Source: Anoxybacterium sp963668245 (GTDB taxonomy: Bacteria; Bacillota; Clostridia; Peptostreptococcales; Anaerovoracaceae). Taken from it: a stretch of DNA of 10,895 bases. The stretch spans positions 1 to 10,895 of the forward strand of contig CAXXKB010000001.1 of assembly GCA_963668245.2 (NCBI GenBank), read 5' to 3'. Positions 5,795 to 10,895 of the stretch are shown piece after piece. The position numbers were made by a program, and so were the translations under genes. How positions within the stretch are numbered: the first letter of the stretch is position 1; each line of letters starts with the position of its first letter. The notes below the pieces were generated by a model that saw only the letters and a program-made list of their open reading frames with translations, did no database searches and had not been told where the DNA came from.

Positions 5795-8086
5795 ATGAGA
5801 AAAGTCATTCATTTCAATCAAGACTGGAAGTTTATCAAACAAGATGAAGATCAAGCAAGGGGTATCGGCTTTGATGATAGAAACTGGAAAGTTGTTCAGA
5901 TTCCACACACATGGAACGCTATTGATGGAGCAAACGGATTTGCTTATCATAAAGGCGCATGTTGGTATAGAAAAGAATTTACGATAGATGATTCGGCTCA
6001 GGGAAACAAAGTGTACATTGAGTTCGAAGGGGCGAACAGTATAACCGATGTCTACCTGAATGGCCAGCATTTGGGGCAACACAGAGGTGGCTATTCTACT
6101 TTTAGATTCGACCTTACGGAAGCGCTTGATTTTGATGCAAAGAACACGTTGGCTGTCAAAGTAGATAATACGGTTGTCGATGATGTCTATCCGCAAATGG
6201 CCGACTTCACCTTTTACGGTGGCATTTATCGTGATGTGAACTTAGTCATTGCCAATCCTGTTCATTTTGACTTAATGGATCATGGTTCAAAAGGTATTTA
6301 CGTTATTCAAGAGGAAGTAAACGAAGAGCAGGCGGCCTTAACGATCAAATCACTGCTTGCGAACGATAGTGAGGAAGACAAAAAAGTGCGGCTTTGGGTG
6401 GATTTGCTGGATGCAGAAGGAGAAAATATCGCCTATGCTGCCAAAGAAGTGACAATAGTGGCGGGAGAACACAAAGCAGTAGAAGTTCCGCTTGTCATAG
6501 AGAATCCCACATTATGGAATGGCAGAAAAAATGCCTATATGTATGAAGCAAGAGTCTCTATGGAGAGTTTTAACGACGTGATTGATGCACTCACGATTCC
6601 GTTCGGTGTCAGATACTTTGAAGTAGATGCTGAAAAAGGTTTCTTCTTGAATGGGGAACACCTTGCTTTGCATGGTGTGGCAAGACACCAGGATCGAAAG
6701 GATATGGGCTGGGCAATCACAGAAAAAGAGCAAGCTGAAGATATGGCCTTGATAAAAGAAATCGGAGCAACTTCTATCCGATTAGCGCACTATCAACACA
6801 ATCAGTATTTCTATGATTTATGTGATCAAGAAGGTATGGTTGTTTGGGCTGAAATACCCTTTATCTCTTTGATGTCAAAAACAGAGTTAGAAGGCATTAA
6901 TGCCAAACAACAGATGGTTGAACTGATTAGACAAAACTTTAATCATCCGTCTATCCTGTTCTGGGGAATCCAGAATGAAATTCAAATTAGTGGGGAAAGA
7001 CCCGAGCTAAGAAAACTCGTGAATGAATTAAATGAGTTAACGAAAAAGGAAGACCCTACCCGATTGACTACAATGGCAAACGTCATGTTCGTTGAAGATG
7101 AAGATGACTATAATTATGTGACGGATACGATTGGATACAATAAATATTTTGGTTGGTATAACGGTGAAGCAGGAGACTTTGCGGGCTGGTTAGATGGTTT
7201 CCATAAGAAAAATCCGACTGTAAAACTGGCGATTTCAGAATATGGTGCAGAAGGAATTTTACAATACCATAGCAGTGAACCAAAAATAAAAGACTATTCT
7301 GAAGAATACCATGCGCTTTATCATGAAACCGTGTGGAAGATTTTTGAAAAACGGCCTTTCCTTTGGGCAACGTATGCATGGAACATGTTTGACTTCGGTG
7401 CGAACATCAGAGATGAGGGCGGTGTAAAGGGAAGAAACAACAAAGGGCTCATCACCTATGATAGAAAGATTAAGAAGGATGCTTTTTATCTGTATAAGGC
7501 ACATTGGAGTGATGAAAAATTTGTACATATTACAGGCAAACGTTTTGTCGATCGGACGGATGATACGATCGATATCAAAGTCTATTCTAACTGTAATGAA
7601 GTGAACCTATCTGTAAATGGAGGGGAAACGACTACCCTTACAAGTGAGGATAAAATCTTTGTCTTTGAAAACATTTCCCTGAAAGAGGGCATAAATGAAG
7701 TCAAGGTATTCGCCAAGGATGGGAATATTAGCCTGCAAGATGTAGCGATGTTCAATAAAGTGGACAACCCGAACGAAAGTTATTTTACCCCTGAAGAAGA
7801 AGGGGGATTCGTTGCCAACTGGTTCGATATGCCGGAATTGGGCGATGTGGAAATGGAAGAACTTGTCATAACGGATGATGTCTACTCTACTCGTTGCACA
7901 GTGGGGGAACTTTTTAAAAATGAAGAAACAAAAGCGATCGTAACGACATACTTAGGTAATGTGGAAGAACATCCGATGTTCGATATGATGCAAGGTTTTA
8001 CAATCGATGCCATGTCTCAAATTGCATCCGATCAATTTAGCGAAAAAATGCTGTACACCCTCAACAAGAAACTATCCCAAATTTAA
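5795..8086 (+). CDS. Glycoside hydrolase family 2 enzyme, probable beta-galactosidase
   Basis: The product is 763 residues. ATG 5795 follows AGGAGG (5782-5787) with 7-base spacing. Domain order: sugar-binding jelly-roll (about 1-170, with IPHTWNAIDG and WYRKEF), Ig-like sandwich (175-275), TIM barrel (280-570), a DUF4982-like sandwich (575-660) and a C-terminal helical tail (about 700-763). In the barrel, HGVARHQDRKDMGWA and ATSIRLAHYQHNQYFYDLCD are standard GH2 motifs. HPSILFWGIQNE gives the acid/base Glu395, and ISEYGAEG gives the probable nucleophile Glu482. There is no signal peptide, so it acts in the cytoplasm on imported glycosides. Residues N548, N549 and K550 (RNNKGLIT) form an NxK motif known from beta-glucuronidases but, as I recall, also seen in related GH2 galactosidases, so a uronide substrate cannot be excluded. 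It is divergent from an AraC-type regulator and transcribed alone, with no transporter beside it. Confidence 0.9.
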   Translation: MRKVIHFNQDWKFIKQDEDQARGIGFDDRNWKVVQIPHTWNAIDGANGFAYHKGACWYRKEFTIDDSAQGNKVYIEFEGANSITDVYLNGQHLGQHRGGYSTFRFDLTEALDFDAKNTLAVKVDNTVVDDVYPQMADFTFYGGIYRDVNLVIANPVHFDLMDHGSKGIYVIQEEVNEEQAALTIKSLLANDSEEDKKVRLWVDLLDAEGENIAYAAKEVTIVAGEHKAVEVPLVIENPTLWNGRKNAYMYEARVSMESFNDVIDALTIPFGVRYFEVDAEKGFFLNGEHLALHGVARHQDRKDMGWAITEKEQAEDMALIKEIGATSIRLAHYQHNQYFYDLCDQEGMVVWAEIPFISLMSKTELEGINAKQQMVELIRQNFNHPSILFWGIQNEIQISGERPELRKLVNELNELTKKEDPTRLTTMANVMFVEDEDDYNYVTDTIGYNKYFGWYNGEAGDFAGWLDGFHKKNPTVKLAISEYGAEGILQYHSSEPKIKDYSEEYHALYHETVWKIFEKRPFLWATYAWNMFDFGANIRDEGGVKGRNNKGLITYDRKIKKDAFYLYKAHWSDEKFVHITGKRFVDRTDDTIDIKVYSNCNEVNLSVNGGETTTLTSEDKIFVFENISLKEGINEVKVFAKDGNISLQDVAMFNKVDNPNESYFTPEEEGGFVANWFDMPELGDVEMEELVITDDVYSTRCTVGELFKNEETKAIVTTYLGNVEEHPMFDMMQGFTIDAMSQIASDQFSEKMLYTLNKKLSQI

Positions 8087-8181
8087 AAAAAGTGAACAGT
8101 AAGGATGAACTTCTAACTTAACTACTCTTTATCACATACAATCACGACCAAAGCGGCTGCGATAAAATCCCAACTAAATAG

Positions 8182-8232
8182 AAAAATAGACGCGAGCTTA
8201 CCTAAGTTAGGTAAGGTTACGTCTATTTTTTA
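8182..8232. terminator. Bidirectional intrinsic terminator between GH2 and the GH1-YczE operon
   Basis: The outer stem AAAAATAGACG (8182-8192) pairs with CGTCTATTTTT (8220-8230). After a CGAG/GTTA internal loop an inner stem CTTACCT/AGGTAAG closes on AAGTT. A runs on the left and T runs on the right let it work on both strands, ending GH2 (plus) and the minus-strand operon that stops at 8379. The rest of 8087-8378 shows no gene that I can support. Confidence 0.85.
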
Positions 8233-8378
8233 TCTTCCTCCGCAGGGGTATGGTGAACAAAAAGGGTATCCTTTGTTGATAAAATTATAAAAAAGTCACT
8301 ATTTTCTTGCTGTTTTCAGACCTAACGGAATGTCAATCAATCTATCGATTTAATGCAACACTAGGGTTCAAATGCCGT

Positions 8379-8984
8379 TTATTTACTCTTTTGTAAAAAC
8401 TTATTAATTAAATTATACGTAGTGTTTAGAATGTAACCAATCAGAAATACGGAGATTAAAGGACCAATAATAAGATGCTGATTAAGCAACCAAGCAATAA
8501 TAAAGAGACACAGATCGCCTAAACTTCTAATCAACCCAATTGAGTTCTTAGTGACCTTACTAATCCAAAAAACACATGCATCATAAGGTACTTTACCTAG
8601 ATTTGCACTAGTATATATACCGGCTCCAATCCCAAGTAATAAAATACCCATAATTAAGAAAAGAAAGTTGCCCGGATTACTGAGTCCTTGGTTTAATGTA
8701 TATTCGGCAGTTGCTCCAACAATATAAGGTTGGAGAATACTCCCAATACCTAATTGAGCGCGGTCATAAAGTAAAGGTGGAATCAGCATTAGTAAAGTGA
8801 TGATCATATTGGATTGATTTAAAGTTAAATTAGTATGAAGTGAAATCCCTTGCCAGACCCAAGAAAGAGAATCGCTCCCATAACCTGTTGATATGGATAA
8901 TGAAACTCCGAAGCCCATGACTAAAGCTCCGAATAAAAGAAGAAAGAAACGAAATAATGAGGTTAGATTAAATTTATTTTTCAT
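8379..8984 (-). CDS. YczE/YitT-like multi-spanning membrane protein
   Basis: The product is a 201-residue hydrophobic protein with about five membrane segments, near residues 11-32, 59-73, 82-95, 106-127 and 156-187. Two related motifs mark the family: GFGVSLSISTGYGSDSLS (about 24-41) and GIGAGIYTSANLGKVPYDAC (about 118-137), both following a G-x-G then G-x-x-P/S-x-D/S pattern. This internal duplication is typical of YczE/YyaS/YitT-group proteins, whose function is unknown; some are suspected transporters. The start ATG (8984-8982) lies inside the end of the GH1 gene, so the two frames overlap by 11 bases. Only a weak GGTGAAA precedes it, and translation is probably coupled to GH1. The close coupling suggests a role with the GH1 substrate or product, for example sugar or aglycone export, but this is inference. 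Confidence 0.82.
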   Translation of the reverse strand: MKNKFNLTSLFRFFLLLFGALVMGFGVSLSISTGYGSDSLSWVWQGISLHTNLTLNQSNMIITLLMLIPPLLYDRAQLGIGSILQPYIVGATAEYTLNQGLSNPGNFLFLIMGILLLGIGAGIYTSANLGKVPYDACVFWISKVTKNSIGLIRSLGDLCLFIIAWLLNQHLIIGPLISVFLIGYILNTTYNLINKFLQKSK

Positions 8985-10407
8985 TTAAATTTTCACCGTT
9001 ACTTTTAATTACTTCTTGATACCAATAAAAAGATTTTTTCGGAATACGTCTGAATGTTCCCTTACCAAAATTATCTCGGTCAACATAAATAAAACCATAG
9101 CGCTTAGCCATTTCACCAGTTCCATTAGAAATAGAATCAATACATGCCCATGAGGTATAGCCGATTAATTCGACACCATCCAGAGTGATTGCGTCAGACA
9201 TGGCTTTGATATGTTCTTTATGGTATTCAATTCTATAATCATCATGAATCTCATCAGTTTCTGTTAAATTATCGACAGCCCCTAAACCATTCTCTACAAC
9301 AAACATAGGTTTGTTGTAACGATCATAAATTTCATTGATTGTAATTCGAAATCCTAATGGATCAATTTGCCAACCCCATTCGCTAGTTTCTAAATAAGGA
9401 TTGATTTCTGAAGCAAAAATATTGCTTTCGGTTTGATTCGCAGCATCAGGTTGGGCGCTGCTTACTCTTGAAGAATAATAAGAAAAGCTAATAAAATCTA
9501 CAGTGTGGTCTCTTAAAACTTCGATATCACCATCTTTAATAGGAAGAGTGAGATTTTGTTGTTCGATTTGTTTTAAATAATAATTAGGGTAGCTTCCTCT
9601 TACTTGGACATCTGAAAACATATAGCTTTCACGTGAATCTTGGATGGATTTCCATACATCTTCTGGACGCGGCGTCTGAGCATAATAACTTCCAGCAGCC
9701 AACATACATCCAATTTGAAAATCAGGGTTTATTTTTTTAGCAAGCTGAGTTGCTTTAGAGCTGGCGACTAATTGATGATGGATCACATCAGTTGTAATCT
9801 GCTCTCTATTATCCTCTGGTTTAAAAGTTAAGCCTGTTGCTACAAAAGGGAAATGTAAGACCATATTGATTTCATTAAAAGTAAGCCAATATTTGACATA
9901 ATCTTTATAATGGGTAAACACTGTTTCAGTGAATTTTAAATAAAAATCAATAGTTTGACGATTCTTCCATCCACCATATTCGTCAACTAAATACATAGGG
10001 ATATCAAAATGATTGATGGTTACTAAGGGTTCAATATTATATTTTCGACACTCTTTAAAGACATTCAGATAGTAATCCAGGCCTAACTGGTTAGGTTTGG
10101 ATTCATTTCCCTTAGGATAAATTCTTGACCACGAGAGGGATAATCGGTAGACTTTGAATCCCATTTGGGCCATCAGTGCAATATCCTCTTTGTAATGGTG
10201 ATAATGGTCAATGGCGACTCTTGATGGAAAGAAAGTATCCTCGGGTAAAGATTTAGGATCCAAATTTCCTGTACCTACTTGGAAACGTGATTCCCCGTAA
10301 GGCATATAATCTAAATTTGAAAGGCCTCGTCCATCAATAGTGTAAGCTCCTTCTGTTTGATTCGCAGCAGTTGCTCCGCCCCATAAAAAATTGTTTGGAA
10401 ATGACAT
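8974..10407 (-). CDS. Glycoside hydrolase family 1, 6-phospho-beta-glucosidase
   Basis: The product is 477 residues, the usual length. ATG 10407 has AGGAGG pairing (plus TCCTCC, 10414-10419) 6 bases upstream. The N-terminus FPNNFLWGGATAANQTEGAY is the GH1 signature with sugar-contacting Gln17 and Glu19. The acid/base is Glu179 in YWLTFNEIN; the nucleophile is Glu372 in MFVVENGLG. The segment with Ser427, Lys435 and Tyr437 (MAKRYGFIYVD) is the phosphate-binding loop of 6-phospho-glycosidases, so the substrate should be a PTS-imported 6-phosphate of cellobiose, salicin, arbutin or a similar beta-glucoside. The IYVD context fits the phospho-beta-glucosidase branch better than phospho-beta-galactosidase. 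No PTS genes are in the window. It is cytoplasmic, first gene of a two-gene operon with the YczE-like protein. Confidence 0.93.
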   Translation of the reverse strand: MSFPNNFLWGGATAANQTEGAYTIDGRGLSNLDYMPYGESRFQVGTGNLDPKSLPEDTFFPSRVAIDHYHHYKEDIALMAQMGFKVYRLSLSWSRIYPKGNESKPNQLGLDYYLNVFKECRKYNIEPLVTINHFDIPMYLVDEYGGWKNRQTIDFYLKFTETVFTHYKDYVKYWLTFNEINMVLHFPFVATGLTFKPEDNREQITTDVIHHQLVASSKATQLAKKINPDFQIGCMLAAGSYYAQTPRPEDVWKSIQDSRESYMFSDVQVRGSYPNYYLKQIEQQNLTLPIKDGDIEVLRDHTVDFISFSYYSSRVSSAQPDAANQTESNIFASEINPYLETSEWGWQIDPLGFRITINEIYDRYNKPMFVVENGLGAVDNLTETDEIHDDYRIEYHKEHIKAMSDAITLDGVELIGYTSWACIDSISNGTGEMAKRYGFIYVDRDNFGKGTFRRIPKKSFYWYQEVIKSNGENLNEK

Positions 10408-10434
10408 ATATATTCCTCCTTGTTCTTATCACAA

Positions 10435-10463
10435 AGTATAACCTGCATTCCCGAATTGTGTAA
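10435..10463 (-). promoter_or_regulatory. Promoter of the GH1-YczE operon
   Basis: On the minus strand TTACAC (10463-10458) and TATACT (10440-10435) are 17 bases apart. The -10 lies 15 bases ahead of the ribosome site. No clear cre site or BglG-type antiterminator is visible in the short leader. Confidence 0.6.
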
Positions 10464-10476
10464 CGATAATCACTAG

Positions 10477-10514
10477 AAAAACCGTTGTAACGCTTGATAT
10501 ACAGCGGTTTTTTT
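10477..10514. terminator. Hairpin with A and T runs between GH1 and the transposase gene
   Basis: AAAAACCGTTGTA (10477-10489) pairs with TACAGCGGTTTTT (10500-10512) through one G-T pair, closing on a 10-base loop and followed by a T run. It lies just upstream of the transposase promoter and of the divergent GH1 promoter. It may terminate transcripts entering the insertion sequence, protect the host operon, or form part of the element's end. Confidence 0.6.
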
Positions 10515-10515
10515 G

Positions 10516-10544
10516 TTTACTTCAATCTCGTTATACATTATAAT
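10516..10544 (+). promoter_or_regulatory. Promoter of the transposase gene
   Basis: TTTACT (10516-10521) and a perfect TATAAT (10539-10544) are 17 bases apart. The -10 falls inside the loop of the inverted repeat at 10527-10554. Confidence 0.5.
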
Positions 10545-10554
10545 ATATAACGAG
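10527..10554. repeat. Perfect 9-bp inverted repeat over the transposase promoter and ribosome site
   Basis: CTCGTTATA (10527-10535) is the exact inverse complement of TATAACGAG (10546-10554), with a 10-base spacer containing the TATAAT. The right arm covers the first bases of the ribosome site (AGGAG, 10553-10557). It could be a repressor operator or, in transcripts entering from outside, a hairpin that hides the ribosome site. Confidence 0.7.
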
Positions 10555-10564
10555 GAGTGTTGAT

Positions 10565-10895
10565 ATGGCAGTTATTTTTCAGACAAACAAGAAAACGGGC
10601 ATTACCTATGCCTATCAGAATGAACCCTACTGGGATAAGGAAAAGCAACAATCACGCGCTGAGAGGACACTGATTGGAAAAGTCGATCCGGTTACAGGTG
10701 AAATCATACCCACGCGTTCGTACAAAAAGAAACCGGCCCCGGCTTCATCGGAAGTTAAGCCAGGGCCGATTCCAATAACACAAGTCCGAAGAATCTTCTA
10801 TGGGGCAGGTTATCTGCTCGATCAAATTGGCAAGCAGACAGGCGTATACGCGGACCTAAAGGCCATCTTCCCGGAGCATTATAAGCAAATTCTGT
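10565..10895 (+). CDS. IS1634-like (IS4-group) transposase, N-terminal part (cut by window edge)
   Basis: 110 codons are visible from ATG 10565, preceded by AGGAG (10553-10557) with 7-base spacing; the frame stays open to the right edge. The start MAVIFQTNKKTGITYAYQNE, then PYWDKEKQQSRAERTLIGKV and DPVTGEIIPTRSYKKK, is the typical N-terminal region of IS1634-type transposases: a short beta-rich DNA-binding segment with the phrase Y-W-D-K-E and K-R/E-R-T-L-I-G-K, followed by a basic linker. It continues with a helical part (RRIFYGAGYLLDQIGKQTGV). The DDE catalytic core lies beyond the window. Base composition is visibly higher in G+C than the adjacent GH1-YczE operon, in keeping with a mobile element. 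The family is recalled from conserved phrases, not searched. Confidence 0.8.
   Translation, partial: MAVIFQTNKKTGITYAYQNEPYWDKEKQQSRAERTLIGKVDPVTGEIIPTRSYKKKPAPASSEVKPGPIPITQVRRIFYGAGYLLDQIGKQTGVYADLKAIFPEHYKQIL

Larger units (their letters stand above)
10516..10895 (+). mobile_element. Left portion of an IS1634-like insertion sequence (boundary unresolved)
   Basis: The transposase promoter, its inverted repeat and the 5' coding region are present. The terminal inverted repeat and target duplication cannot be fixed, because the right end is outside the window. The left end should lie between about 10464 (end of the GH1 promoter) and 10527. Confidence 0.6.

Noticed and set aside
5780..7767. 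Several minus-strand open frames inside the GH2 gene
   Set aside because: All lack ribosome sites and lie opposite a well-conserved enzyme; none resembles a known protein.
8087..8378. Short open reading through 8140-8290 as a small gene
   Set aside because: No start with a ribosome site, the frame crosses the terminator hairpin, and the peptide is unlike any family I know.
10481..10502. Catabolite (cre) site near TGTAACGCTTGATA
   Set aside because: One base is missing compared with the cre consensus, and the bases are better explained as part of the hairpin stem and loop.
1..10895. CRISPR array, tRNA or rRNA genes, riboswitch, prophage genes
   Set aside because: No regularly spaced repeats outside the RidA coding repeats, no cloverleaf or rRNA-like stretch, and no recognisable phage or riboswitch leader were seen.

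Overview
The window looks like chromosomal DNA of a low-GC Firmicute, most likely a member of the Lactobacillales. A Carnobacteriaceae- or Enterococcaceae-like host is my guess from the gene mix, not a proven identification. The grounds are strong AGGAGG ribosome binding sites, A/T-rich spacers, U-tailed intrinsic terminators, an RpiR-type regulator, a GH1 phospho-beta-glucosidase of the PTS-linked type, and an IS1634-like transposase.

Layout. The left edge (1-171, minus) holds the N-terminal HTH of an RpiR-family regulator whose body lies outside the window. It is followed by a small gene graveyard: an aldo/keto reductase remnant with several internal deletions (about 208-457) and a decayed GlsB/YeaQ-type membrane-protein gene that has lost its start codon and carries an in-frame stop (531-653). 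Next is an unusual gene encoding three fused RidA (YjgF/UK114) domains (774-2041). It is interrupted in the third domain by an apparent one-base deletion and closed by a strong terminator. A HemG-like flavodoxin (2265-2789) and a long-form TspO/MBR membrane protein (2877-3680) follow in the same direction; both families have porphyrin-linked members.

A bidirectional terminator separates these from a small secreted lipoprotein with a TTG start (3845-4246, minus). An AraC-type regulator (4360-5607, minus) is divergent from a cytoplasmic GH2 glycosidase (5795-8086, plus), which suggests a regulator-target pair. A second bidirectional terminator (8182-8232) separates GH2 from a minus-strand operon of a GH1 6-phospho-beta-glucosidase (8974-10407) and a YczE/YitT-like membrane protein (8379-8984). 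The two reading frames of that operon overlap by 11 bases. The right edge is the start of an IS1634-like transposase (10565 onwards) with a promoter lying inside a perfect inverted repeat.

In function, the right two thirds is a carbohydrate-utilisation region with two intracellular glycosidases, one of them acting on PTS-phosphorylated sugars. No transporter is visible in the window. The left third is a degraded stress/oxidoreductase region. No tRNA, rRNA or CRISPR array was seen. The strongest candidates for something undescribed are the triple-RidA protein, the flavodoxin-TspO pair and the GH1-YczE coupling. None of them amounts to a clear new system on sequence alone.
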